From: a virus
Virus record (IMG/VR): IMGVR_UViG_3300042868_003730
Location: 83,922-147,921 of that record
Reading direction: 5' to 3' (one strand)
DNA length: 64,000 bases
Position 1 is the first letter of the stretch; the number at the start of each line of letters is the position of its first letter. Below are positions 1 through 11,200 of this stretch, piece by piece. Under the pieces are notes generated by a model. That model was given only the letters and a program-made list of their open reading frames with translations, was not told the origin of the DNA and did not search any database. The position numbers and the translations under genes were made by a program.

Positions 1-1749
1 ACAGTTGTTCAGACGTTTACTACTAATTCACTGACAGTTAGTAAGGTCGGTTCAGGATATCAACAAAATCCAACATTGACATTTAATGGTTCATGTGGTA
101 TATCTGATATTATTGTAAACGATCCAGGATACTTATTCACTGCTGGTTCTAATCCTGCATTGACATTTACTGGCGGTGGTGGAAATGGATTAGCAGCAAC
201 TGCTTACGTTAATGACTGCATTAGAAGCGTAACAATTACAAATTCTGGAACTGGTTATTATCAGGCTGGAGCATTGATTCCGACCACGACGTTTACGACG
301 ATATCTGGAGTTAAACTAACAACCGCTACTGTTAGTAGCGCAACAGTAAGACAAAAATCGTCCAGTGGTTCTGGAACTGGTGCTACTTTCACCATTACGA
401 CGACTGGTTCTGGAGCTACGTATACTGGTGTCACGACCATTACTCTTGCGATTAATGGTTCTGGATATGCTCTTACTGATACAGTAACTATTAGTGGCGC
501 TGCTCTTGGTGGTCTAGATAGCGTCAATGATTTGACATTCACAATTGCTACTGCAGTTGGTGCTTTGCCAGTAGTTACATTCGGAGGAGCTGGTGGTGCG
601 ACAGCAACAGGAACTGCAGTTGTTTCTGGTGGCGGAGTAGTAGGAATCACTATTACCAATAGAGGGACTGGATATACATCAGGTTCAGTTACAATTGCTG
701 CACCAAGCAGTGGAACTACTGCGACAGCCAATGTCTCTGTTGGTAGTGGTATTAGTCATATCAATATTACCAATCCAGGAACTGGATACACAGCATTACC
801 TACAATAACAGTAGCCAATAATGGAACTAGAGATGGTTTCCAATTAACTCCTGTGCTCGGAAAAGGAATTGGTTCCACTACAGTAACTGGCATCTTAAAA
901 ACAATTACACTGACAGGCAATGGTAGTGGGTATACTTCTGCCCCGACTGTTGTGTTGAGTGGTGGTTCACCAAGTACGGCAGCAGTTGCTTATTCGAAAG
1001 TAGTTGGAGCAGTTACATCTATTACAGTGGATGATGGCGGCGCTGGATATAGTAGTAGCCCATCAGTTATTATTTACGGTGGTGAAGGGATTGGGGCATC
1101 ATATGTGGCCAATATCAATACCAGCACTGGTACAGTTACTACTTGCACCAAAGTAAGGGGTGGGAGTAATTATGTAATTACCAAATTTGCTGATTTTACT
1201 ATCGGCACATTATTGGTTGATGAACTGTTGAATGAGTATAATGTATACTCTGCCAAAACTAATATTGATAATAGTTCACTTATCATAACATCAAATAATG
1301 GTTACCCAGTAGTCGGTAGAATGAAGATTCGTAAGAAGAATGCCTCTGACTATTTTATCACCAATACAGCACTGAGTCAGAAGTTCTTGGAATCGCGTTT
1401 TCCTGTTGCTTGTTATAAAGTTCGTGGTAATTTTACTTTAGGTAATTATCCGGCGAATACTACTGTGACATTAAGTGACCAGGTAAATGGTACTAAGACA
1501 TTCATTGTTATCTCATCAAAATACTATGATGTTGGTGTTAACGAAATGTTGTTATTGCCTATCGATGGAGGCACCCTAAATAATGGTATGACGCTAACAA
1601 ATGGGTCAAATCCTTTCTCGGTACTATCTTACGATGAGCCTGCACTGGATAGAAGAACTGGTGATGTATTAATGATAGCAAACAACTCATCTTCTTTTAC
1701 TCAGAATGCCGACCAAACTCTTTCATTCAGAACTATCATAAATTTCTAA
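1..1749 (+). CDS. Repeat-rich baseplate/tail-fibre structural protein (5' truncated)
   Basis: The reading frame is open from base 1, so the start lies left of the window; the first in-window codons already carry a repeat (GSGYQQNPTLTF). The visible 582 residues are Gly/Thr/Ser-rich with repeats of the form I-x-I-x-N-x-G-x-G-Y-x-x-x-P-x-V (for example GSGYTSAPTVVL, GAGYSSSPSVII), which suggests a beta-helical or beta-solenoid fibre. The last 180 residues are non-repetitive and may be an attachment domain. One base separates it from the DUF4815 gene. A role in the baseplate or fibre is inferred from position and composition. The same GxGYxxxP motif reappears inside the tail sheath gene at 27.7 kb. 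Confidence 0.6.
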   Translation, partial: TVVQTFTTNSLTVSKVGSGYQQNPTLTFNGSCGISDIIVNDPGYLFTAGSNPALTFTGGGGNGLAATAYVNDCIRSVTITNSGTGYYQAGALIPTTTFTTISGVKLTTATVSSATVRQKSSSGSGTGATFTITTTGSGATYTGVTTITLAINGSGYALTDTVTISGAALGGLDSVNDLTFTIATAVGALPVVTFGGAGGATATGTAVVSGGGVVGITITNRGTGYTSGSVTIAAPSSGTTATANVSVGSGISHINITNPGTGYTALPTITVANNGTRDGFQLTPVLGKGIGSTTVTGILKTITLTGNGSGYTSAPTVVLSGGSPSTAAVAYSKVVGAVTSITVDDGGAGYSSSPSVIIYGGEGIGASYVANINTSTGTVTTCTKVRGGSNYVITKFADFTIGTLLVDELLNEYNVYSAKTNIDNSSLIITSNNGYPVVGRMKIRKKNASDYFITNTALSQKFLESRFPVACYKVRGNFTLGNYPANTTVTLSDQVNGTKTFIVISSKYYDVGVNEMLLLPIDGGTLNNGMTLTNGSNPFSVLSYDEPALDRRTGDVLMIANNSSSFTQNADQTLSFRTIINF

Positions 1750-1750
1750 T

Positions 1751-4700
1751 ATGACAACATACAACCGCGACCCATACTTCGACGATTTTGACAAAACAAA
1801 GAATTTCGTCAAGATCCTGTTCAAACCTGGTGTCTCTGTTCAAGCGAGAGAGTTGACTCAGCTGCAGACAGCGATTCAGGAACAAATTAAATCGATCGGT
1901 GGTTTCCTCTTTAAGAATGAATCACTGGTCACTGGTGGTAATAGCAGAACATTCTCTGCTATTTGGATCGATGTTGCATCAACTGATCTTTCTGACTATG
2001 TGACCAAGACATTCGTCGGCGCAAGTAGTCGCGCAAAGGCACAAGTTATTTCGTATAAGAATAACGTATCTTCTGGTGTTTCTAGGCTGTATTTTGTCTA
2101 TAAGAATGGATACAGATTCCAGAAATCTGAGTCGTTGAGTGAGGATGTTCTTTCACCATCAGTTGCCCCAGTAGTAACAACGAATAGCGACACCAATACT
2201 GGTAGCGCTATGGCGTACACGATCTCTGAGTCTGTGTTTTTCGTCAAAGACTATTTCGTTGTTTGCTCTGAGCAAACTATTATTATTTCTGAGAACGCAA
2301 CTCCGAGCGTAAAGATCGGTCTTACTGTTACTGAAGATATTGTTACGTATCAGGATGATGCAACACTGTTGGACCCAGCAACTGGTTCATACAACTACGC
2401 AGCACCAGGTGCTGATCGTGTCGCTATTAGCCTTGATCTAGTTACACATGCTCTGGATCCACTGGCAGATACAGATGCTGAGTTTATGATCGAGAACACT
2501 GAAGATAACTTCATTGAACTTGCTCGATATAAAGATGGTGTACTAATTAAGAGTTTGACTAGCCCAACTCTCGGTGCTCTTGAGGGAGTTCTCGCAAGAA
2601 GAACGTATGATGAATCAGGTGATTACACTGTTCGTGCGTTTAAGACTAAAGTTACAGACAATGTCAAGAAAGATTCTTCTAAATTAAGTCTGGCCATTGA
2701 ACCAGGTAAAGCCTATGTTAAAGGCTATGAGTTCGAGACTACCTCAACTCTTTTCCTTGACTTAGAAAAAGCAAGAGACACGAATTTCATCAATAACTTC
2801 TATGGTGAAGCAGCATTCGGTGATTACTTTATTATTGAACACCCAACTGGTGCGCTTATTGATTATACTGCCAATCCAGAAATCAATTTAGTTAATTCAT
2901 CGGTGGCAGTTATTGGTACTGCCAGAGTTAGGTATGTTTCTAGACATTCTGCGAATAGATTAAAGTTATACGTTTACAATGTAAAATTCACTACGAGTTC
3001 TATTTCTGCAGTAACCACAGTTAAAAATGGATCATGGACTGCTAATGTTGATGGGGCAGCGAACGCAAATAAATTATATCGCGGAAAAAACTTACAATAT
3101 ATTGTTCCTTTCACGCGCAGTCCAATTAAATCAGTGACTGATATTAGTTATACTTCACAGGTTGCAGTCAGCAACATAGCAACGGCTACTACATTAAGTT
3201 CACCAACATCATTAAGTGCAGGTAAAACTTATTCATCTAGTAACCCAGATGATTATATTGTTGTCAAGAGTGATGGTTCCGTTGCAACTGGGTTCACAGT
3301 TACAACCAGCGGAGGTCAGACGTTCATTTTGACTGGTACATTTACCAATGCGGCGACATACTCAGTTTATGCTAAGATTGCAGTTTCTACGCCAACAGTT
3401 AAGTCTAAAGTAAAGACAGCTGCTACTGTAACTGCCACAAATAGCAACGGCAACATCTCTCTTGGTGTGGCTGATGTTTATAGAATTGTTTCCATCTACG
3501 CAAGCAGCACGGATGGAAGTTTGACATTAGATATTACTGGTAGATATAAACTGAATCGTGGTCAGAAAGATACTCATTATGATTACAGCACACTTGTTCT
3601 GACAACTGGTCAACAAGCAGCCAATTTAACTACGTATCCGCGACTTGTCATAACTCTTGAGTATTTCGTTTCTGCGCAGACCAATGGTTATTTCACAATT
3701 GACTCATACAATACTACTACAACAGATACAAGTCTGTTAGTTCCGTATGAGAAGATTCCATCATTCACAGGTTCAAATGGTGCGGTAGTTTCATTACGTG
3801 ATGTTATTGACTTCAGATCTGTGCGTGCTAATGTTTCTGGATTCCCAGGATCATTAGGGACTCCTATTCCTTCCAGCGATAACACAAGTATTGTTGGTAA
3901 TGAATTCATCACTCCATCGAGTAACATCACTTCTGACTTTGAGTACTACCTTCCTAGAGTTGATAAACTAATTATCACCAAGGAAAAGAAGTTCGACCTT
4001 ATTCAAGGCAATTCTTCAGAAATCCCGCAAATTCCATCTGATATTTCAGATGCGATGACGATCTATACAGTAGAGATTCCTGCCTATACGTTTAGTGCTG
4101 CTGAAGTTAAATTGAACTATATTGAGAATCGCCGTTATACAATGCGCGATATCGGTAAGATTGATAAACGAGTAGATCGTCTTGAGTATTACACATCGAT
4201 GAGTTTGCTTGAGAAACAAGCATCAGATGAAGTAATTGTTAATGCAACTGGTATTGACAAGTTCAAGAATGGTATTCTGGTTGATCCATTTGCTGGTCAC
4301 GGAGTTGGTGACGTTGGCTCTGCTGATTACTCCTGCTCTATTGACGTAGCGAATAGAACTCTTCGTCCGAGATTCGCATCTGATTCATTCACGTTTGACG
4401 TAAACTTATCAGAGACTAGCGGAGCAAATTATTCGAGGAAAGATGATCTAATCACTCTTCCATATTCAACGGAATTTTATGTTTCAAATAACCAGGCTAC
4501 TAACTGGCAAAACCTAAACCCATATGCAGTGTTCTCATGGGATGGTGAGATTAAGTTAATGCCTGCAACTGATACTTGGACCGATACAACTACCCGTCCA
4601 GATGTTGTTATTAACATAAATGGAGACAAAGACGCATTCACCATTATGGCTGATGACGTCGCCAACCCTGCATCAGTTGGAGTAGAATGGAATAATTGGC

Positions 4701-7700
4701 AAACTACCGTAAAGGGAGTTTCCCAAACTCCAACGTCAACTAGTAGTACTGCAACTAGCACATCTCTAAAGGGATCACAGGCTATTCAGTCAACATCAAC
4801 TACCGCTACTACTTCATTGACAACTACTGTCAATGAGACATCTACGCGTACTGGTATTGAAGTAGAAAGATCTGCGATCTCAACTGTTACTAGAGATCTT
4901 GGAAATAAAGTCGTAGATACTTCTATCGTTCCGTTTATTAGATCTAGAGTTATTGACTTTTCCGCGTCTAGACTAAAACCATCAACTCAACTATTTGCCT
5001 CATTCGATAGCGTTGATGTTACTACTTATTGCACACAGGCTCCAGTAATTTATCTGACTACGGTTGCTAATGCAAAACGTGTTCGCAAAATTGGAGCATC
5101 TAATGCTGCTAATGTGATTCTGTTAAAGACAGACAGAGCATACATTAAGATGGATGATGGGCAAACATTATTCGCAGTTGGCGATGTTGTTGAATGGTTA
5201 GTAAACAATGCCTGGGTCACTGGTACGACTATTACTGATGTAGCTGCTCCAGTCGATGATTCATTGATTACTGATGAGAATGGTGATCTGGCTGGATATT
5301 TCCTAATTCCTAATAATTCAGAAACTAAATTCCGAACTGGTGAGCGACCATTTAGATTAGCAGACACTCTCGGTAAACAACCACTCACTGCAGCAGAAAC
5401 AAAGTATGTTGCACAGGGATTGTCAATGTCTGTGCAAAGAGACATTGTAGCAACTAGAGTTGTTACTGTTGCTGTTAATCCCGTTCAACAATCAAATACT
5501 TCAACTTCTTCATCAACATCAACATCTACTGAAGTCGCAACAGTTACTAAAGATGTAACTGTCCTCTGCGGAGAAACTGCGAATGGAGCAGGAAGAACTG
5601 GTAAATTTACTTATGATCTAGAGTTCGGAACTGACATTGGAGCATGTGGTATTAACTATGCCACTGGACCAATTCCAGACTGCTATACTATTATCTGGAA
5701 TGGAAAAACAATAACTAGTGGTTTCCGTAGTCAGGGAAACAAAACGGAATATAATAGAACTCTTAATTCATTAGGATATCCTTCAGTAAATAGCGTTATT
5801 GATGCAAATAATCCTGCGTATGGACAATTACGATTCCAGAAAACATCTATCTACCCAACCAAGGCAAAACTAATTGTTGATGCTCCTCTTTCTGGCACTG
5901 GTTGGACCTGGAAATCAATTTGTCCAGGTAAGACTAATAACCTAGTAGCAGAAACTACTGCTCGTCTAGATGCATTCATTGATGTTCCTTCTACGACAAT
6001 AACGTCATTTAGGTCAGTTGGTGGCTCTCCTGCAGTTCCTGCTGCTTCTTTCGGTCTATTTAACATTCCAGCAAGACCAGCAGTAGATCCAACTATCTCT
6101 ACTACAGATACTGGAGTTCGATATAACTTCGCATTGAAGATCAACGGAAATCAGGGCGTTGCTGTTGGTACTCCAGTAATAATCACATCACTGTCTAGGT
6201 CAGAAACTACTAATGGTCGTTTCACTTCGTTCGCAACTGGAACTCGATTCTTGGTAAATGGCGCACCAATGACATTCCCTTACACGGTCAATGTCGGTGT
6301 TCCTCTTACAATTACAGCGATTTATGACTTCACAAATGACTCAAAAACAAAGGGTCTTAATTTATCCGGAAGTCTGAACAATCCTATTTCTAGGATCACA
6401 GTTAATGCTGAATTAGTAACAGCAATTGCTGGTTCTGTTTGCGCTACTACTGCAGCAGATTCAGTTACTCATACATCTTCTTATGAGCGTTGGGACCGTA
6501 GTACTTGCAAAAATGACCCACTAGCTCAGACATTCTATGTGTCTTCAGAAGAAAATCCAGATGGTATTTTCGTTGACAGTGTTGATTTGTTCTTCAAGTC
6601 AAAGGATGCATCAGGAACAGTACCAGCAGTAGTGCAGATTCGCCCAACAGTTAATGGCTATCCATCTTCAGATACTGTTCTGCCTTTCGCAAGTGGTTCT
6701 GTTATGTCAAAGGACATTGTTGTCTCAGCTGAGAATAGTTCGAGCAAAGCAGCAACCAGGTTTAATTTCCAGGCTCCGGTCTTCTTAGCACCAGATACTC
6801 AATATGCTTTGGTTGTTCTTGCCAACACTGACAAATTTGAAGTTTATACTTCAAGAATCGGTGAGTTCTTGTTGTCTAATCCTTCTGTTCGATGCACGAA
6901 ACAACCTCTGGCTGGATCATTGTTCTTGTCACAAGATGGAATGACTTGGTCAGCTGTGCAGACTGATGATCTGGTATTCAGAATGAGTAAGTGCGTGTTT
7001 GATACAAATGTCGAGAGACCAGTTGTTCTTAATGTAAGTATTCCTGCAGAAAAGAAAACCAGTCAAGATTTTAACTATGATGTTCTGTTTCTTGACGGAG
7101 AAGTTCTTGATTTTGCTAATACGAATGTTAACTATTTTTATAAAACAGCAGAGCTATCTGGTAGTTCTGTAGTTTATACAAAAGACTCTTCTTGGAATTC
7201 ATATCAATTAGGAAGTAACGTAATTCTCCCAGCAAGAAAGACTCTTGATATTCAAGATCCAACTACTCTGCGCATTAAGTGCGATATGCGGACTAATAAT
7301 AAAGATATTAGCCCTGTTATTGACTTGGATAGATTGTCTACAGTTCTTGTTCAGAATATCATCAATAATAATTCTAACAGTGAGACAGCAACAACTACAG
7401 CTACCATCTCTTCAGTTGCTGCGACTACTAATACAGTAACTATCACGGCTTCTGCTGCTCATGGATTATCTGTTGGCGATACTGTTTACGTGTACGCCAA
7501 TACTTCTACTGTAGTTAATGGATTCGTGACTGTTGCTTCTATTGGTACGACAACAGTAACGAATGACAATTTCACTTATGTGAGATTTGATGGAGGAACA
7601 ACGATTTCTAGCACAAACCAGGCAGGAACTGTAACTAGAAACCCACAGGCACTCTCAAGATATATTACGCGTAAAGTTACTCTGAATTCAGATTTTTATT

Positions 7701-8023
7701 CAACTGATATTAAGGCATATTTCCTCGCTGATATTCCTGCTGAGTGTTCAGTTATTCCGTATTATAGAGTAGCTAGTTTGACTGACAATATTCTAGAAGA
7801 TAATGACTGGATCCCGATGACTCTTGATACAGTTGGTTCTGCCAATTCTTCTGGCTTCGCTGAATATAAATACAAAGCACCGTATGTTGTATCTTCGAAT
7901 ACAGTAGCTCTTTCTACTGGTGAGACATTTGGAACCTTCAGTGTTAAATTAGTTATGTTGTCAAGTAATACTGTTAAAGTTCCGAAAATCAAAGACCTAC
8001 GAGTATTGGCTCTAGATGACTAA
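1751..8023 (+). CDS. DUF4815-type giant virion structural protein (baseplate/fibre)
   Basis: A 2090-residue protein. Its N-terminus (NRDPYFDDFD, then KPGVSVQARELTQLQ) is the hallmark of DUF4815 proteins of T4-like aquatic phages, which are virion proteins of the baseplate periphery. The N-terminal part contains the family's conserved stretch on self-association and an EPGKAYVKGYE motif near residue 317. The middle is Ser/Thr-rich, and the C-terminal half holds beta-rich modules. It begins one base after the upstream gene and overlaps the next start by 8 bases, so the cluster is translationally coupled. The exact role (fibre attachment or baseplate wedge) is inferred; T4 itself has no obvious equivalent. 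Confidence 0.75.
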   Translation: MTTYNRDPYFDDFDKTKNFVKILFKPGVSVQARELTQLQTAIQEQIKSIGGFLFKNESLVTGGNSRTFSAIWIDVASTDLSDYVTKTFVGASSRAKAQVISYKNNVSSGVSRLYFVYKNGYRFQKSESLSEDVLSPSVAPVVTTNSDTNTGSAMAYTISESVFFVKDYFVVCSEQTIIISENATPSVKIGLTVTEDIVTYQDDATLLDPATGSYNYAAPGADRVAISLDLVTHALDPLADTDAEFMIENTEDNFIELARYKDGVLIKSLTSPTLGALEGVLARRTYDESGDYTVRAFKTKVTDNVKKDSSKLSLAIEPGKAYVKGYEFETTSTLFLDLEKARDTNFINNFYGEAAFGDYFIIEHPTGALIDYTANPEINLVNSSVAVIGTARVRYVSRHSANRLKLYVYNVKFTTSSISAVTTVKNGSWTANVDGAANANKLYRGKNLQYIVPFTRSPIKSVTDISYTSQVAVSNIATATTLSSPTSLSAGKTYSSSNPDDYIVVKSDGSVATGFTVTTSGGQTFILTGTFTNAATYSVYAKIAVSTPTVKSKVKTAATVTATNSNGNISLGVADVYRIVSIYASSTDGSLTLDITGRYKLNRGQKDTHYDYSTLVLTTGQQAANLTTYPRLVITLEYFVSAQTNGYFTIDSYNTTTTDTSLLVPYEKIPSFTGSNGAVVSLRDVIDFRSVRANVSGFPGSLGTPIPSSDNTSIVGNEFITPSSNITSDFEYYLPRVDKLIITKEKKFDLIQGNSSEIPQIPSDISDAMTIYTVEIPAYTFSAAEVKLNYIENRRYTMRDIGKIDKRVDRLEYYTSMSLLEKQASDEVIVNATGIDKFKNGILVDPFAGHGVGDVGSADYSCSIDVANRTLRPRFASDSFTFDVNLSETSGANYSRKDDLITLPYSTEFYVSNNQATNWQNLNPYAVFSWDGEIKLMPATDTWTDTTTRPDVVININGDKDAFTIMADDVANPASVGVEWNNWQTTVKGVSQTPTSTSSTATSTSLKGSQAIQSTSTTATTSLTTTVNETSTRTGIEVERSAISTVTRDLGNKVVDTSIVPFIRSRVIDFSASRLKPSTQLFASFDSVDVTTYCTQAPVIYLTTVANAKRVRKIGASNAANVILLKTDRAYIKMDDGQTLFAVGDVVEWLVNNAWVTGTTITDVAAPVDDSLITDENGDLAGYFLIPNNSETKFRTGERPFRLADTLGKQPLTAAETKYVAQGLSMSVQRDIVATRVVTVAVNPVQQSNTSTSSSTSTSTEVATVTKDVTVLCGETANGAGRTGKFTYDLEFGTDIGACGINYATGPIPDCYTIIWNGKTITSGFRSQGNKTEYNRTLNSLGYPSVNSVIDANNPAYGQLRFQKTSIYPTKAKLIVDAPLSGTGWTWKSICPGKTNNLVAETTARLDAFIDVPSTTITSFRSVGGSPAVPAASFGLFNIPARPAVDPTISTTDTGVRYNFALKINGNQGVAVGTPVIITSLSRSETTNGRFTSFATGTRFLVNGAPMTFPYTVNVGVPLTITAIYDFTNDSKTKGLNLSGSLNNPISRITVNAELVTAIAGSVCATTAADSVTHTSSYERWDRSTCKNDPLAQTFYVSSEENPDGIFVDSVDLFFKSKDASGTVPAVVQIRPTVNGYPSSDTVLPFASGSVMSKDIVVSAENSSSKAATRFNFQAPVFLAPDTQYALVVLANTDKFEVYTSRIGEFLLSNPSVRCTKQPLAGSLFLSQDGMTWSAVQTDDLVFRMSKCVFDTNVERPVVLNVSIPAEKKTSQDFNYDVLFLDGEVLDFANTNVNYFYKTAELSGSSVVYTKDSSWNSYQLGSNVILPARKTLDIQDPTTLRIKCDMRTNNKDISPVIDLDRLSTVLVQNIINNNSNSETATTTATISSVAATTNTVTITASAAHGLSVGDTVYVYANTSTVVNGFVTVASIGTTTVTNDNFTYVRFDGGTTISSTNQAGTVTRNPQALSRYITRKVTLNSDFYSTDIKAYFLADIPAECSVIPYYRVASLTDNILEDNDWIPMTLDTVGSANSSGFAEYKYKAPYVVSSNTVALSTGETFGTFSVKLVMLSSNTVKVPKIKDLRVLALDD

Positions 8024-8255
8024 TAATTATTTGAAAGTAATCGATGCTCCGGGTCTTTTACGAGACCCGTACTCGAAGGCTCTTGTAAACACAGACCTCT
8101 CTGCTCTTAATGAACATAAAAAGAAAAAGAGAGCGATGAATGCTATTCTAAATAATAGCAGAGAATTAGAAGCAAGAGTGGACGAATTATCTTCTAAGAT
8201 GGATAACATCGAAATAATGTTAACAAAATTGTTAGAGAAACAATCAAATGGCTAA
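8016..8255 (+). CDS. Small coiled-coil protein of the fibre operon
   Basis: A 79-residue protein overlapping the DUF4815 stop and the next gene start by 8 bases each (ATGACTAA and ATGGCTAA junctions), which argues for real coupled translation. The N-terminal part contains a LRDPYSKALVNTD segment and a Lys-rich stretch (KKKKR). The C-terminal half is heptad-like (LEARVDELSSKMDNIEIMLTKLLEK) and likely forms a coiled coil. Similar small proteins occur beside fibre genes in T4-like aquatic phages, where their function is unknown. It could be a fibre trimerisation or assembly partner. Confidence 0.6.
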   Translation: MTNNYLKVIDAPGLLRDPYSKALVNTDLSALNEHKKKKRAMNAILNNSRELEARVDELSSKMDNIEIMLTKLLEKQSNG

Positions 8256-11200
8256 TTTAGTTTATCGTAAAAGTTCAACTCCTGCAGCGAATGTAAGTAC
8301 TACATTCAAGGGTTCACCATTAACGAATGATGAACTAGATAATAATCTATTTGGTATTAATGCTGAAGTTCAATTAAAAGCACCAATCAATAATGCTGTT
8401 TTCACTGGAACGACAACGATCCCAAGTATTACTGCCACTGGCGGTACAATAAACAATATCACAATTGGCGCAAGCGGTGCTTCTACTGGTGCGTTCACCA
8501 CATTAACAACTACAGGTGATGTTAACGTTGATGGTGGTGACATTACAACGGCAGCAACGACATTCAATTTACTTAACGCAACTGCTACTACAGTGAACTT
8601 TGCTGGGGCAGGTACTGCGGTTACTATCGGTGCTACGACTGGAACTGCCACAATCCGTAATGCAACTCTAGCAGTAACTAATGCAGCCACAGTAGGAACT
8701 ACATTAGGCGTTACAGGTAACGTAACAATCGGAGCATCCAAATTTGTTGTTACCGCAGCAACTGGTAATACTGCTATTGCTGGCGATGTTGCCGTCGATA
8801 CCAATAAGTTTACAGTCGCTGCAGCGACTGGTAATACTGCTGTGTTGGGTACATTTAGTTCCGGTGGACTTTCTACCCTTAATTCTTTAACAGTAACTAA
8901 CGCATCTACACTATCTGGCGGACTTAGTACAACTACTGGCTCATTTAGCGGTCAAGTTACATCAACAGTGGCAATCGGAACTGCTCCATTTGTTGTAACG
9001 TCAACAACTAAGGTCACTAACTTAAATGCAGACAGAGTCGATGACTTTACAGCAGACCAAGCAAATACTGCATCTGCTATTGTCGTGAGAGATGCGTCAA
9101 AGAATATAAACATTAGTAATGCAGTAATGTCCGGATCGACTTCTGGGACTACTACTTTACAACCAACAGCTATCTCTGGAACTAGTGTTCTGACTCTTCC
9201 AGCTGCGACTGACACTCTGGTTGGAAAAGCAACAACTGATACGTTGACAAATAAATCATTCAGCCTCGCGAGCAATACATTAACTGGAACTCTGGCTCTG
9301 TTTAATACTGCTCTCACAGATGCTGATTTTGTTTCTATTGCTGGCGCAGAGACACTGACAAGTAAGACTTTAACTAGTCCAGTAATAAACACTGCCACTA
9401 TCTCTGGTGGTACAATCAATAACACAATAATTGGCGGAACAACTAGAGCAGCTGGTTCGTTCACTACATTAAATGCGAATAGTACTCTTGATGTTACTGG
9501 AGCAACTACTCTCTCCAGCACATTGGCAGTTAATGGTGCAAGTTTAACGACTACTGCAACTACGTTTAATTTAATCAACGCAACAGCGACAACATTAAAT
9601 CTCGGAGGAGCGGCGACAACAATCACTGTTGGTGCGGTAACAGGAACAACGACTGTAAGAAATAATGCCTCTATTACCGGAACTCTTGGTGTAACAGGAA
9701 CATCTACTCTTGCTGCTGTAACAGCAACTACTGGATCATTTAGCGGTCAAGTTACATCAACAGTGGCAATCGGAACTGCTCCATTCGTAGTAACATCAAC
9801 TACCAGAGTGACGAATCTGAACGCAGATAGAGTTGATGACTTTACAGCAGACCAAGCAAATACTGCATCTACAATAGTAGTTAGAGATGCATCTAAGAAT
9901 ATAAACATCAATAACGCAGTAATGTCTGGTTCAACTTCTGGAACGACGACATTACAACCAACAGCTATCTCTGGTACTAGTGTTCTGACTCTTCCGGCAG
10001 CAACAGATACTCTTGTTGGTAAAGCAACAACTGACGTATTAACTAATAAGACAGTCAATCTAACAAGCAATACATTAACTGGAACTCTGGCTCAGTTTAA
10101 TACTGCGCTAAGTGATGCCGATTTCGCCACTACTTCTGGTGCTGATACGCTGACGAATAAGACACTCAATCTGGCGAGTAATACATTATTAGGAACTCTG
10201 GCTCAGTTTAATACTGCGCTAAGTGATGCTGATTTTGTTTCTATTGCTGGAATCGAAACAATAACCAGTAAAACATTAACTAGTCCAGTAATAAACACCG
10301 CTACTATCTCTGGTGGTACAATCAATAATGCAATCATTGGCGGAACAACTAGAGCAGCTGGTTCGTTTACTACATTAAATGCGAATAGTACTCTTGATGT
10401 TACTGGTGTGACAACTCTTTCTAGTCTTGTTGTTGGTACTTCTGCAACAATCGGAACTACTCTAGCAGTCACTGGTGATGTTTCTGTTAATACTAACAAG
10501 TTTAATGTAACTGCATTAAGTGGTAATACTGCAATCGCAGGTACATTAGGTGTTGCTGGTAATGTTGCTGTTGCTACAAATAAGTTTACTATCGCAGCAG
10601 GATCTGGTGATACTGTGGTTGCTGGAACATTAAATGTTTCCGGAACATCTACTCTTGCTGGTGTGAACGCAGGCGCATTGAGTGCTAGTTCGTTAACATC
10701 CTCCGCTGGTGTGCAAGGAACAACTCTTACGTCTACTGTTGCTATTGGTACTGCACCACTCACAGTAACATCAACTACTAGAGTAACGAATCTAAATGCA
10801 GATACTGTTGATGGAATGAATTTTGCTACAGTTAATGTCGGTGGAGTTCTGAACACTGATCAGCGAGGTGGTGTTGCGTATGCATCTGATGCATCTAATA
10901 TTACATATGTCGCGCCAGGAACATCTGGATATTTACTGCAATCAAATGGATTAAATTCTGCTCCTACCTGGGTAGCAGCAAATGCACTAACTGCTGGTAA
11001 TTCTTCTACAGCAGCAAATGTTTTGGGTGGCGCAGCTGGATCAATATTATATCAGAGCGCAGTAGATAATACTGCAAAATTAACGATTGGTTCGACAGGA
11101 CAAATCCTTACAGCTGGTGCTACGTTACCAGAATGGTCAAGCAGCATATCAGTATCAGGAACTTTGACTCATGGTGGTTTGACGCCATCTGCTGGCACGA

